Source of the DNA: Pictodentalium vernedei
Lineage: Eukaryota > Mollusca > Scaphopoda > Dentaliida > Dentaliidae
Reading direction: 5' to 3'
Assembly (NCBI GenBank): GCA_031216915.1
Contig: CM062290.1
Span: 380,848,718 to 380,912,717, forward strand
DNA length: 64,000 bases
Both the position numbers and the translations under genes were made by a program. The notes under the pieces are model-generated. The model ran no database searches, was not told the origin of the DNA, and was given only the letters and a program-made list of their open reading frames with translations. Shown here piece by piece: positions 12,097 to 22,890 of this stretch; the first letter of the stretch is position 1, and every line of letters starts with the position of its first letter.

Positions 12097-12527
12097 ATGT
12101 GCATGTTTAAAGATCTATGTTTTGGCATAGAACTGTCACGTGTGATTGCAAGTTTCGTTTTGTGATGCGGAAACGAAACGAAAATATGAGGAGGTCATCA
12201 GATCATTGCGTGAGGGCTTTTTATTAGGAGTTACCGTTTCCACATCGATATTGTGTTTCGGCAGCAACTCCGGGTTGTGCAAAAAATATGGACGATATTT
12301 GAGCGCTGTTGAGGCTTCACCGTGTTCAAATCTCGATAAGTAAAGGATAAAACATATTTTGGGTCAATAAACACTGCCCAAATGTAAGGGAATAAGTACT
12401 ATCGAATGCAGTCGGTAATAAGGGAGAAAGCTTGATTTTTATTCTTATCTTCGTGTTTAGAGTTCACAATAAAATTTAATGGGGAATTTTACAACAGATT
12501 TGAATGGGAGGAATCTGAACGTAGAAG

Positions 12528-12592
12528 GATGTGACATTGAGAACACAACATAGTGTATATATAGAATAATCGTATAGTGTTTTGAAGTGTTT
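12528..12592. repeat. Direct repeat, copy 2 (partner at 10585-10647)
   Basis: See the partner copy; GAACACAACATAGTGTATAT and AGAATAATCGTATAGTGTTT are the matching phrases. Confidence 0.7.
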
Positions 12593-12716
12593 TCTTCGAA
12601 TTGGATTGTAATGAAAGAAACTACGTTCATATCGATGAACAAGCATATGTCCCACACCTCGGTGAAACCATTGGTTGGTGTCCCTTGTATGCTTTTTGCT
12701 CCCATAAAATCTCTCT

Positions 12717-12718
<2 letters not shown>

Positions 12719-12760
<42 letters not shown>
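12719..12760. repeat. (TC)n microsatellite
   Basis: About 20 uninterrupted TC units. Frames across it give runs of Leu-Ser and are meaningless. Confidence 0.95.
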
Positions 12761-12765
<5 letters not shown>

Positions 12766-12769
12766 CCTG

Positions 12770-13545
12770 CAGTGTTGTTGGTCTGAGGCCTATAGAATTG
12801 TGAGCGTAAGTGATGAATTAGGTATTGGTGTGCAAGTGTGTGAATAAGTGATTGTGGTGTGGGTGAATATGCGTGACTGTGTGCGAAGGGGTTCGGGATG
12901 CAGGAAGTCTATGATGCTGGTTTTACTCAATGTTATTACATACTGCATATACAATACAGCGGTGTCTTTTTCGATGAAATCGCGAACTTGGCGTGACACA
13001 TCTTTAAGAACATTTTATAAACTAATCAAGAAAAACAAACGAAAATAGTCCATAGGGTTGAATGTTCTCGCACTCCTTTACTAACGGTTGAGTTTCGGTC
13101 GTGTTATGACGCAGAAAGGGTATTGGCGGATTTGGGGTGAAAGTCCAGTGTGGGCCACGGACATGGAAGTGCCGAATAGTTACAAATTCTGATCCACTAT
13201 AAGTAACAACCAAAGGTCGCCAGTGTGTGCCGAAATTTCCAATGCATAAGGGCAACCTCTGCTTGTCACTACAGTGTGAGAGAATTGCTTTTCTCGTGTA
13301 TTTCTCGGTAGGCCTCTCGGAAATAATATCTTCCTTTTTTTAAAGTTTACTTACAGGACAATTATTCTGCCGTAAGGAAAATTCTTTTCCTCACTGCTTG
13401 AAAGCATCTGCAAGGGGCGTATCATAACCTTCTTCATTTCTATTACATTATTCTTTTTTTTCATTTTTTTGTCAATTGTAAAAAAAAATGTATATATTTT
13501 TGCTAATTTCGTGACACACCATAACTGATCCTACAAAACAGGTAA
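12770..13545. other. No gene recognised
   Basis: Frames up to 77 codons without motifs. Long T and A runs lie near 13445-13500. Confidence 0.4.
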
Positions 13546-13977
13546 GAGAAGTCGACCAGGGACCAATACTATAAAACTTTTACAATTGTATTTACTAGAA
13601 TTGTATTTTCTGCTTCTTAATATAACTTTCTAAAATGAATCATTAGCATTTTAAATAATATGGCAATTTATCATATGACTCATCCGTTTTGTTCACTTTA
13701 AAACATTTGATATTTTGCTTTCATATTAATCAGTGATAAATAAAGCCTTCCATCAATTTCATTAGTCAATTTCAAAACTAGACAATTTGCTTGGCTGAAC
13801 AAAATAAAACTGGGCCACATTTTCGTAATTTGCATAATTAGAGTTGGGAGCTTTCATTGGTCAATTTCAAAACTGGACAATTTGATTGGCTAAACAAAAT
13901 ACAACTGGGTGACATTTGCATAATTTCAGTAGGGAGAATTTACGTTATCTGTCCTATTTAGGATGGGTTATATTGTA

Positions 13978-14197
13978 TTAATCTTTTACCTACAAGAAAA
14001 ACGCCATTCATTTTTTTTTTATTTTCACTTTTTGCTTCCAAAACATAGGTTATGACCCCTCATTGGAACGAGTTCGACGAGCTCGTTCCAATGAGGGGTC
14101 ATAATCTATGTTTTGGAAGCAAAACGTGAAAATTTTTAGTAATACGAGGATGTTTTTTCCAAGTTCTGTCTGCAACTCAAGTTAGGTGATGGGTTAA
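13978..14197. mobile_element. Family A MITE, copy 5
   Basis: TTAATCTTTTACC to TGATGGGTTAA with the CATAGGTTATGACCCCTC centre. The mid-arm sequence is TTTTGCTTCCAAAACATAGG, where most copies have TTTTTGTCTCAAAAACATAGG (shortened). This subtype is shared only with 17369-17621, its inverted duplicate. Confidence 0.85.
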
Positions 14198-14233
14198 AAA
14201 GTCATACTAAGTGGCTAATTTGTGCGTGTGTGT

Positions 14234-14408
14234 GTCATATGATAAATAGAATATGAAATGAGTGTTTTTCTCATATAATATTTATGAAACTCGTCCGAAT
14301 TTTCCGTTTGGGCTCGCCAGAGGCTCGCCAAAACGGAAAATTCTTAGACTCGCTTCATTAATATTATATGAGAAAAACACTCATTCCATATCCTCTATTT
14401 ACCATGTG
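14234..14408. mobile_element. Family F palindromic element, copy 1
   Basis: AATGAGTGTTTTTCTCATAT pairs with its complement at the other end; the centre pairs GGGCTCGCC with GGCTCGCC around AGA. Related to 17158-17335 (inverted duplicate) and 42086-42240. Confidence 0.82.
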
Positions 14409-14449
14409 GCAAAGTGCAACATCTTTGAGGATGCTTATGGTTCATTTCA

Positions 14450-14838
14450 TGGGGCGCGGTAGCGTTTCGGTAACCGTTCCTCGTCAGATCACCGAAGTAA
14501 AACAAGCGTCGAGCCCGGTTAGTCCTTGTATGGGTGACCGTCTGAGCAATCGATTCGGACATTATGCCCTTTAGCAAGGTATTTAACCCGATTGTCCATA
14601 TAAGGGCACGATGGTGCCGTGTACTGATGTGCACTGCACGTCGATGGTGCGCATCTGTTCAACCAATCTAACCCTGCCTGTGCTGCAATGCGGAGTTACA
14701 ATGTTGGGGAGCTGGCAGCTGCTCGTCGTTGCTCGGTGGTTCTATCCGGGTACTCCGGCTTCCTCCACCTGTAAAACTGTCACCGACACGATATGACCTT
14801 GGCCGTTAAAGCGTCGTTAAACCCAAATACACAAATAA
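14450..14838 (+). mobile_element. SINE with 5S rRNA-derived head, copy 1 (sense on +)
   Basis: A retroposed SINE flanked by a perfect 13-bp target duplication, ATGGTTCATTTCA (14437-14449 and 14839-14851). The head (about 14453-14555) is 5S-rRNA-like: GATCACCGAAG, GAGCCCGGTTAGT and ATGGGTGACCG occur in the order and spacing of the 5S gene and cover its internal control region, so pol III type 1 transcription is likely. The body contains CACGTCGATGGTGCGCA and CCGGGTACTCCGGCTTCC and the 3' end is A-rich (AAATACACAAATAAAT). This fits the SINE3 class. The same body appears with a tRNA head at 53819-54183. Confidence 0.9.
14482..14540 (+). promoter_or_regulatory. 5S-type internal control region within the SINE
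   Basis: GAAGTAAAACAAGCGTCGAG corresponds to the 5S A-box region and TTGTATGGGTGACCG to the C-box region. This is read by similarity to 5S genes. Base changes in the A box (AAGTAAAACAAGCG for AAGTTAAGCAACG) make present activity uncertain. Confidence 0.6.
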
Positions 14839-14854
14839 ATGGTTCATTTCAATC

Positions 14855-16040
14855 CATTTAAAGTCATAACTAGAACATACAATTCTCGAAAATACAATTG
14901 TAAAAGTTTTATAGTATTGGCCCTGCTATTCCGGTTTTGTGATCACTTCACTGTTCGAGACCGTTGTTTTAATATGATGATTTGGCCTTCCAGTGAAGCT
15001 ATTACAGTTGTTGTAGAATAACAGATTGACATTATAATGATTCCCCCGCTTTTATTACTCTGATCAACATGGTGTACACGCCTGATTCATCGACCATTTC
15101 CAATGGAATTGATGAGTAATTTCTTGGCTTTAAACCACAGAATGCACACATCAGAAAAAACTACACACATTTTCTACAGGGTGTTTGTGGAATAGTTTTT
15201 ACATGTATTTTTTGTTTATACTCTTGTATTAACAGCTGCGAGTTTAGTAATTCCACAATGATATAAAAGTGAAAGTTTATATCTTGGCGGCTATCTATAA
15301 ATAGCGCCATTACGGAACACAACAGTAGAAAACAGAGATGTAGTTATAAGAAAAAATGCTTCTATAGAATTAGGTTCAGAATAATCTGGCATCGCTCCTT
15401 TGAAACTTTTTCTTGTGCTTTGCTGTCCTAGTTCTTGACAACGTAGGTTACGGAATACTAGTGAGACATGGTTGCAACGTATCTGGAAGCCCCGCGTGAG
15501 ACATTGCCAATTTTTACATTGTTAAAGGTTTAATATTTACTAAAATATACATGTACGACAAATCGACAAGAAAAGTCGATTTGAGAAAAAAAAAACATAC
15601 GCAAACCATTTTTGAAATTCCTGTACAAATCGGCTGGTTAACTGAATAGAATAGCTCTGACAGGCTTAATTACAACTTAATAGCCATTTAGTCAAACTAG
15701 AAGTAAATTTCAAATGTTTATGACTCATTTTCAAGTGTTTCTAAATTCCTTTCCGACTTGAAAAATGCCGATCGAGAACTTTCAATCACTGATTAATGCC
15801 ACTGGGTCAAAGCATGTGATGTACTTGACAAGATAACTATCATTTTTTTCTTCGCAATAATAAAATCGATTTTATAATATCCACGGACGGTGTCGAGGTG
15901 CTTAGTTGGTAAGCTGTCAGAAAATTTGACGAAAACGTTAAATTGGAGGAATGGCGACAAATTTATTCTCCTTTTATATCCCACGCAGATACAGCTGTAA
16001 CCCTCCAACGCACGTAATTGCATATCCCTAAAGCGAGATA
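14855..16040. other. Loop of the inverted duplication; no gene recognised
   Basis: Short frames only. At 14885-14930 an AATACAATTGTAAAAGTTTT phrase is the reverse complement of 13548-13590, a small inverted repeat outside the main arms. The rest is AT-rich with no named feature. Confidence 0.45.
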
Positions 16041-16049
16041 CATAAATAG

Positions 16050-16578
16050 AGGATATTTATTGTTTTTGAGTGGATACCGAAAATTATCTCACTCGTGACT
16101 GAGACAAATGTCTATTTTTCGCGAGCGCTTGCGCGAGCGAAATAGCAATTTATCTCGGTTACGAGTGAGATAATTATCCACTGAAAAACTCCAGATTTTC
16201 TTTTTACTGTACGCTTTTTATAAGAAGCTGATCATTCCTATTATTAATTCCACTCGTTTCAATCTTGAACTGATGCATGAACGTAAATAGATGATACGCG
16301 GAAGTGATTTGATCGATACTCGGAACAGGTAGCGTCAAACGATCTGATTCCGCGGGCGGATTTCATGCATCAATTTAAGGTGAATACGTGTTGAATTATT
16401 GCTGGAAATGATCGGTATCCAATCACAACGCTAGATTTTCTATTCATTATACATTTTTAGAACAAATTGATCATTTTCAGTGATAATTTGACTCGTATTC
16501 ACCTTGAGGTGATGCTTTGAAGCCTCCATTTTGAATGATGCCGTGAAAGTGAAAACTCTTACATCTTCACAGTGGGGG
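16050..16578. mobile_element. Dispersed element of about 530 bp with end hairpin (copy 1)
   Basis: The reverse complement of this block is present at 27578-28130 over nearly its whole length. It holds a long hairpin (16062-16190) with the centre TTCGCGAGCGCTTGCGCGAGCGAA (shortened) and two internal phrases with GTGAATACG and TGATGC motifs (ATGCATCAATTTAAGGTGAA and ATTCACCTTGAGGTGATGC) that are inverted relative to each other. Repeated foldbacks within one unit suggest a non-autonomous DNA element. No coding capacity. Confidence 0.75.
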
Positions 16579-16598
16579 GGACGCTTTCTATCTTTCTG

Positions 16599-17148
16599 AA
16601 AGGATACATTCGTTTGACTATGATACAGTGGGACTCACACAACAAGATATATCTAAACTGTCAAACCTGTTAATTGAATATAATTTCCAAATATCAAAAC
16701 TTCAGTATAAATTTAACCTGTCAATTGCATGTAGGTTAATTGAATAAAAGATGTTGCAATATCTCGAGAAATTACCCTAAGAATCAACATATTCCCATTG
16801 TTTATAAATCTATTTACTTTGCCTCAGAATATCAAACACAGGCATTTCATCTATTATATCTCGTTTGACAGAGCCCCAAGGGCTCTTTCAAACAAGACAT
16901 AATAGATCAAATGTTTATATTATCTCTAGGCTACTGCAGTGACTAAATCATTTTAATTGAATACTCCTTTTAACTAATTAATTCACATTGGTAAAGTGGC
17001 TACTCAATTAACAGGGTTCTACTGTACCACCCATTTGTGTACTCTGTCAGTTGTTCAGGTAATGGACCTGATCGACAAGAACATTTTACGAGCGGTTTCA
17101 ATTCAAGATCAGATTTACTTTTCCTTCCATTTTTTCTCCCATTTTTCA
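16599..17148. mobile_element. Family D pogo-like MITE with shared flanks, copy 1
   Basis: The core runs from TACAGTGGGAC (16624) to GGTTCTACTGTA (17036), i.e. TA-flanked CAGT(A/G)G ends in the pogo/Tc1 style. The centre is a hairpin: ATTATATCTCGTTTGACAGAG with its complement around CCCCAAGGG. Homology to 19176-19722 extends about 25 bp to the left and 110 bp to the right of these ends (GATCGACAAGAACATTTTACG), so the copy pair derives from a larger unit. Confidence 0.75.
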
Positions 17149-17157
17149 ATCGTTTAG

Positions 17158-17335
17158 CGTATAATAAATAGAGGATATGGAATGAGTGTTTTTCTCCTAT
17201 AATATTTATGAAACGGGTCTAAGAATTTTCCGTTTGGGCGAGCCTCTGGCGAGCCCAAGCATAAAATTCGGACGAGTTTCATAAATACTACATGAGAAAA
17301 ACACTCATTTCATATTATATTTATCATATGACACC
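17158..17335. mobile_element. Family F palindromic element, copy 2
   Basis: Inverted duplicate of 14234-14408. It shows the same AGTGTTTTTCTC arms and a GGGCGAGCCTCTGGCGAGCCC centre (21 bases shortened in meaning: GCGAGCCTCTGGCGAGC). It truncates the family D copy to its left. Confidence 0.82.
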
Positions 17336-17935
17336 CACACGCACAAATTAGCCACTTAGTATGACTTTTTAACCCATAACCTAACTTGAGTTGCAGATGG
17401 CACTTGGAAAAAACATCCTCGTATAACTACAAATTTTCATTTTTTGCTTCCAAAACATAGGTTGTAAGCCCTCATTGGAACGAGCGCGACACGCTAGTTC
17501 CAATGAGGGGTCATAACCCATGTTTTGGAAGCAAAAAGTGAAAATATAACAAAAAATGAATGGCGTTTTTTTTTTGTATTGCTCGAGACGGTTTTTGCCG
17601 TCACGTTAGGTAAAAGATTAAGACAATATAACCCACCCAAATAGGACAGATAACGTAAATTCTTCCTACTGAAATTATGCAAATGTGACCAAGTTGTATT
17701 TTATTTAGTCAATCAAATAGTCCAGTTTTGAAATTGATCAATGCAGCTTCCAACTCTAATTATGCAAATTATGAAAATGTGGCCCAGTTGTATTTTGTTA
17801 AGCCAATGAAATTGTCAAGTTTTGAAATTGACCAATGAAATTGACGGAAGGCTTTATTTATCACTCATTAATATGAAAACGAAATAACAAATGTTTTAAA
17901 GTGAACAAAACGGACGAGTTATATGATAAAAATCG
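17160..17935. repeat. Right arm of the inverted segmental duplication
   Basis: Reverse complement of 13660-14410 in the order F hairpin, spacer, family A MITE, AT-rich flank. The outer edge breaks at GATATAAAA-type sequence near 17932, where a degenerate A-like/J composite begins. Confidence 0.85.
17369..17621. mobile_element. Family A MITE, copy 6
   Basis: TTAACCCATAACCTAAC to CACGTTAGGTAAAAGATTAA, same TTTTGCTTCCAAAACATAGG subtype as 13978-14197. The central ACGAGCTCG core is changed to ACGAGCGCGACACGC. Confidence 0.85.
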
Positions 17936-18078
17936 TTATTCATTTTTTGTTTTTGAGGGGGGGGTGGGGGTGGGGAGGTTGCAATTTTACCTCCAAAACA
18001 TAGATTATAATCCCGCATTCGAAAGTGCGTTTCAGCTCGCTCCAATGATGGATCATAAGTTATGTTTGGAAGATAAGA
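17936..18078. repeat. Degenerate family A centre
   Basis: CCAAAACATAGATTATAATC pairs loosely with GGATCATAAGTTATGTTTGG around CTCGCTCCAATG. The ends are lost. A run of G (17957-17975) interrupts the left arm. Confidence 0.6.
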
Positions 18079-18082
18079 AGAT

Positions 18083-18320
18083 GAAACCATTCGAACACGA
18101 GAGGCCGTTTCCGGCCCAGGAACATGATCCATCATAATTTCTCTAAGTAGAATGGCTGCTAAGTGAATGTATGACGTTGACCAATCAATGTTTTCAACGT
18201 GCAGCCCAAAGGCTGCACGTTGAAAATATTAATTGGTATACCCCAAATAAGGAATATGGACTAGTCCAATTGTTGCAACTGAACTTACTTGCAAGATACC
18301 ACCAGGGTTTAAAGGGTTAA
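18083..18320. mobile_element. Family J MITE, copy 1
   Basis: GAGAGGCCGTTTCCGGCCCAG at the left and TTTAAAGGGTTAA at the right, matching 49759-50424. A perfect hairpin lies inside (18183-18233: TTTTCAACGTGCAGCC with GGCTGCACGTTGAAAA). TTAA and CCCTTTAA ends again suggest a piggyBac-type origin, distinct from family A inside. Confidence 0.78.
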
Positions 18321-18359
18321 GTATTCATCAAAAGCTACTTGCAAGTAATGTCTATAAGG

Positions 18360-18600
18360 ACTGGGATTTCTGCATGGGTGGAGATTAATAATAATAATAC
18401 TTTGCCCGGACGATAATTTGTCGCGGTTCTCGGATGAGAAGGCCTTGGTTACCCCTGTTCTCCCAACTGCCTTACTATTCCCACGCTTCTTCTTTCCTCC
18501 CAACACTCGGAGACGAACTGCTTGATGACATTTCTCGCCCCAATTAGCAATTAGCATATTAACCCTCTCCTTTGAGTCTATCACTAACCACATGGAGATT
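18360..18600 (-). mobile_element. 5'-truncated 3' end of the LINE family at 35847-37340
   Basis: On the minus strand it encodes a remnant ending in RLRVLGGKKKRGNS and SSENRDK, followed by a TATTATTATT tail. The same sequence (CCCACGCTTCTTC, CCTCCCAACACTCGGAGACG) ends the element at 35847-36066. Only the last 75 or so codons and the tail are present, typical of incomplete target-primed reverse transcription. Confidence 0.8.
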
Positions 18601-18604
18601 CAGC

Positions 18605-19172
18605 TGCTTGGATGGAAATTGCACACCTTTGCTGATTTAGTCTTTATCCACATTCAGCGTACTGTGTTGACACAGATCAACACTGGCATTGGTTATAACA
18701 ACGCTGATTCAGAGACTGAGTAGAAATTCCATCCCTTTGATGTCATCTATTCTCCATCAGTTGTATTTTAAAAAGAGTGGCACCGGCATTTATTATAACA
18801 GCGTTGATTAAATAAAACTACAGGTCCGCTTTGAAATAAGTGTTTCAGTCGTTCAATCGGACTTGACACACCACCAGTCAGCTGTGAATAGAATATTTCA
18901 CGGTTCTGAACTCTTAATGAAACTACTGCCACAAATAAAGTGGTGTGATCAAATCCAATTAAATCGAACATGCCTTTAAACAACCGAAGTGCCTTTATGC
19001 TGTGTCCGCAGTTTGAAAAGAATAGGTCGTTGTGGTATTTGGGTAGGGATAAAAGAACTACTTGACCTGGCAAAATACCTTTCAACTAAAGCCCTACTGA
19101 CAGAACCAAGGACAATGCGGACAAAAGTCTACACGGGAGGGTCTTTTTTCTGCACGTGTGATATCGCACTGG
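18605..19172. other. No gene recognised
   Basis: One frame of 105 codons (18768-19085, minus) has no motif I know. A phrase TTATAACAACGCTGATT / TTATAACAGCGTTGATT recurs (18693 and 18795), suggesting a small local duplication. Confidence 0.4.
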
Positions 19173-19175
19173 TAG

Positions 19176-19722
19176 AAGGATACATTCATTTGACTATGAT
19201 ATAGTGGGAATCGCTCAACTAGATATCTCTTAAGACAAACCTGTTAATTGGATATAATTTCCAAATATCAAACCCTCATTATAAATTTAACCTGTCAAAT
19301 GCATATAGGTTAATTGAATAAAAAATGTTATAATATCTCGAGAAATTACCCTAGGAATCAACATAATCCCATTGTTAATAAATCTGTTTATTTTGCCTCA
19401 GAACATCCAACGCAGGCAGTTTATCTATTATATCTTGTTTGACAGAGTTCCAAGAGCTCTGTCAAACAAGATATAATATATTAAATGTTTATATTATCTC
19501 TTGGCTACAGCAGTGACTAAATCATATTAATTGAATACTCCTTTTAACTAATTAATTTCCATTGGTAAAGTGGCTACTCAATTAAGGGTTCTACTGTACC
19601 AGCCATTTGTGTACACTGTCAGTTGTTCAGGTGATGGACCTGATCGACAAAAACATTTTACGAGTGGTTTCAATTCAAGATCAGATTTACTTTTCCTTCC
19701 ATTTTTTTCTCCCTTTTTTTCT
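19176..19722. mobile_element. Family D pogo-like MITE with shared flanks, copy 2
   Basis: Direct repeat of 16599-17148. The hairpin here is cleaner: ATATCTTGTTTGACAGAG with its complement around TTCCAAGAGCTC. Ends TATAGTGGGAA and GTTCTACTGTA. Confidence 0.78.
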
Positions 19723-19724
19723 TT

Positions 19725-20950
19725 ACGATGGGGGTGGTCGCAGAAAATACTTTTTCAGCATTCGTGGCATACATTTGTCCCGTTTTGGTCGATTGCATTA
19801 CATTTGTCACCAGAGGTCATGTTGTGCCTCGGAATTTAATTTTCCTAACGAAATGTTAACTTTTCGATGTTTCCACAAAGGATACATTGATCTGTTCCAA
19901 AAGGTCCAGATAAAGGGACCAAAGTAATAAATAAAGAAATTGCTCTATTAAAAGTAATAAATGAAGAATTTGCTCTATTAATACTCAAATCGTAATAGAG
20001 CAATTTTTTCATTTGATACTTTGATCAGTTACCCATGACAACTGCAGTTTCTTCTGATGGAAAATCATTGTGTTTGGTTTATTTCTTGTGAATCTCAACA
20101 TTTTTGCAAATGAAAGTACGGATTCGTTCAATTCTTTGGAGCAGGGGGTGTCAGGTTGTGTGTTCAACTGACACAATATTTTCTCCGTGCTTTCTTGTGA
20201 TGTTCAACTTAATAGTGCTGATAGAACAATTGATTATCGATAGGAAGAGTTTAGTCGCATCATGTCAAATATAACTGATTAAGTCGGCTGATGATGATAT
20301 TATTATATAGTCTGTGCTCTTGGATGTCTTTCCATGGACCAAGTGTTACAATAGTCGAAATTAAATCACGTACTCCATAAAGCTGACACTTGTTATTTCA
20401 CAATATTCAGAATTATGTGCCCAGAACGTATGAGTAACGTTGTGCACGCGTTTGTGAATTATCTTTCATAAAATGAAAAGCAGACGATCTTTGTGCTTAG
20501 ATCTTGTGAGGGTTTTACGTGTGTGCACGGGGGTGGGGATGTGGCGAGATATTTTTCTACTCATAGGAGATAGGCAATGTGATTAGCTTGGATGTGGCAG
20601 CCGGGGTGTCTCCTCCTCCCACCCTTATTCCTGGCAAAACTTAAATACTGAAAACTTTTGAGCTCAAAACGGAAAAAGTGTGGAAAATCCTGAAACTAAT
20701 CGGAACAATCGAGGTACCAGTCGGAAAATGTCCACCATGCAAATTTATTTCCCCAAATTTCGGAATTTGTTGGCGACCGGGAGGGCAGTTTGAATTCCGT
20801 AGGGGGACACCCGTCATTCAAGACCCTCTAACCAGAACCCTGATAATAAGCCCATCTGCCACCACATCTTATGTCCACCGAGTATTGAAGAAAGTCAAAA
20901 CATCTAGATAGCGAGTTAAGTATATACGACGCTAATCCTTATGTTTATTG
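19725..20950. other. No gene recognised
   Basis: Contains a small imperfect inverted repeat at 19937-20010 (AATTGCTCTATTA with TAATAGAGCAATT). Frames reach 77 codons (20678-20911) with no motif. Confidence 0.4.
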
Positions 20951-20956
20951 CTGATG

Positions 20957-21167
20957 TACAGTACATGGAGAGTGTATTGTCACTTAATCACCTGCAGAGT
21001 GGAGATTCCACCCAAGCAATAATTGCACATTTGTTAAACCCGGAGGTCCATTGGCTGAGACATTGCTCATATTTTTTGTCGATATGTACAACATTTGAAA
21101 GTTGTAGTTTGAGTGGTAACTCCACTCCGCGGGTGATTTAGTTACAATCCACTCCCCACGTAATGTA
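20957..21167. mobile_element. Family B MITE, copy 1 (one half of centre deleted)
   Basis: TACAGTACATGGAGAGTG on the left and CACTCCCCACGTAATGTA on the right. Subterminal AATCACC and GGTGATT repeats and CCACCCAAGCAATAATTGC are intact. Only the right half of the central palindrome (AACCCGGAGGTCCATTGGC) remains. Confidence 0.88.
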
Positions 21168-21169
21168 TA

Positions 21170-21676
21170 TGGTTCGTATTAAAGGTTATTTTGGGCAACA
21201 TCCAGAGATGACGATTTTTCCGCGCCCATTTCTTGTTATATCCGAAATAATATCTACCAGCGATGGAGTACAGCGATTGTGCTCCAGTGTAATTCATATT
21301 GGAGTACCTCGGTTCACTACGCTGAGGGCGATTTTTTTGGACTCTCCGCGACTTATTGTAAATACCTCGCCTCCACTTTGATTTGTAAGAATTCGTTTTT
21401 GAATTAAAATTCCCCAGTCCTTGCTTGTTTTGGCGGTGGCACTTGATACACCTGTTTTAGCGGTGGCACTCGAGAAGTTGGAATTTTGAAACTGATGACT
21501 GATTTCAGACGATGATGCAGATGACTATTTATGGTGCGTATTTTTGGGCTGGACTAGGTCAATGAATTCCTGACAGAAAGTAGTGATGTGAAACATGGTT
21601 GCCATGTGAGCTCATCGATTTAATTTTTGTGTTACCTCACAAATTATAACATTTTGTTATAAGCTAAACGATTGAT
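21170..21676. other. No gene recognised
   Basis: Between two MITEs. Contains a phrase GGCGGTGGCACTTGATACACC repeated loosely as GCGGTGGCACTCGAG. No coding signal. Confidence 0.4.
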
Positions 21677-21678
21677 TG

Positions 21679-21996
21679 TACAGTTAAAACTAGAAGTCCT
21701 GTCATGAAATGCGCACAAATAGCACGCTGATCTGCGCGTCAATATACGCGTTATGGCCATAGTAAAGCTATCAAATTCTGTACATATGGCCTGTGCACAA
21801 GCAATCTTTCAGCCAATGGACCTCCGGGTAACCCGGAGGTCCATTGGCAGAAACATTGCATGTGTTTGCCATGCGTAACCAGGAGAACCTGCCGTGATTT
21901 GGATGCCATTCGATATGGCAATTGCGCGCAATTCCAACGCGCAATTAATCCTAGATAAGCGCACTATTCCTGACAGGACTTCTAGTTTTAACTGTA
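21679..21996. mobile_element. Family C MITE, copy 1
   Basis: TACAGTTAAAACTAGAAGTC to GACTTCTAGTTTTAACTGTA, with TA target ends. The two half-elements differ in the middle (CATAGTAAAGCTATCAAATT on one side, CGATATGGCAATTGCGCGC on the other) but share ends and the central GGACCTCCGGGTAACCCGGA palindrome. Tc1/mariner-like. No coding capacity. Confidence 0.92.
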
Positions 21997-21999
21997 GGT

Positions 22000-22525
22000 C
22001 TTTTGAAGGTCGTTTTCGGGGCGTGGATATCTACCTCTAAGGACGGAAGAACTTTTGACACGTTTCATTTGATTGCCATCTAAACTTTATTTCATCGTGT
22101 AAATGACTGGTAATGAGCCCTTTGCTCAAATAATGAACACTGATCCTCAATGCTCTATAGATGTAATCCTTACAGAGCTCTACTGTCGAGCATAGAATTC
22201 CCGTGAACAACGAGGCTATCTCAACCTCCCATAACAGCACGTATCAGGCGCCGAATACACCTGCAGGACAGAATAGTCATTACCAGGTGGCAGGACCTAC
22301 CTATCGCTTCAAGAGACTCAGGTGTTTTTCATTTGTTATATTAGAAGATGTAAGTTTTGGGGATTATAAGGGTCTTGTCCGGTTTGGGGTCATCTGGGGC
22401 ATCATCGCAGTACATGCGACTTGGAATGAGGATTGTCAGTGAGTGCCAGTGGTATGGACTTCCATCGAACAGTTGCAGTCGATATATTATGTAATACAGT
22501 TGGGGTCAAGCAGCGTCTTAGCCAC
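22000..22525. other. No gene recognised
   Basis: Short frames up to 79 codons. No repeat match. Confidence 0.4.
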
Positions 22526-22527
22526 TG

Positions 22528-22592
22528 CAGTTCTGGGTTTACTCAGAGGTCCATTGGCTCGACTTTGCTTGTCGTGCCAATGACTCATCCAA
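22528..22592. repeat. Degenerate B/C core, half copy
   Basis: GGTTTACTCAGAGGTCCATTGGCT followed by ACTTTGCTTGT (quoted in part: AGAGGTCCATTGGCT) matches the right half of the family B centre. Ends absent. Confidence 0.55.
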
Positions 22593-22716
22593 GCAAAGGA
22601 TTCTTTGGTCATTGAAAACCCATCTGCACTTTTTGTTTGATGACTCGCGATCCACGTGCTGCATCTAAAGAAGTTAACCCACAAGATCTAGGCTATACAA
22701 ACTTATATTTCCTGTG

Positions 22717-22750
22717 CCCCCCCCCCCCCCCCCCCCCCGCACACACACAT
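22717..22750. repeat. Poly-C tract followed by CA repeat
   Basis: About 21 C at 22718-22738, then GCACACACACA. It lies just upstream of the large LINE. Confidence 0.9.
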
Positions 22751-22890
22751 AACCCTGTGCCTCATCCATATCGAATCATGTCCCCTTTTCTCTCATTTAA
22801 ATCCCATTAAATTAATCACACTCTTCGCTGACATCAAACCACCTCAAAGATTAGCACCCTTTTCGTGGTTTAAATCAAATTCTTGTACAT

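Larger units (their letters stand above)
13660..14410. repeat. Left arm of an inverted segmental duplication
   Basis: This block matches the reverse complement of 17160-17935 in order: an AT-rich flank (AAAACTGGACAATTTGATTGG), a family A MITE, the spacer CATACTAAGTGGCTAATTTG, and a family F hairpin. Because the spacer and flank match as well as the MITEs, the two blocks come from one duplication rather than from separate insertions. The loop between the arms is about 2.75 kb. Confidence 0.85.

Noticed and set aside
14453-14555. 5S rRNA gene
   Set aside because: The 5' third of 5S is missing, bases in the A box are changed, and the segment is joined to a SINE body flanked by a target duplication.
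16599-19722. LTR retrotransposon with D copies as LTRs
   Set aside because: The two 550-bp direct repeats contain a complete TA-flanked palindromic element, lack TG...CA ends, primer-binding site and polypurine tract, and the interval has no gag or pol.
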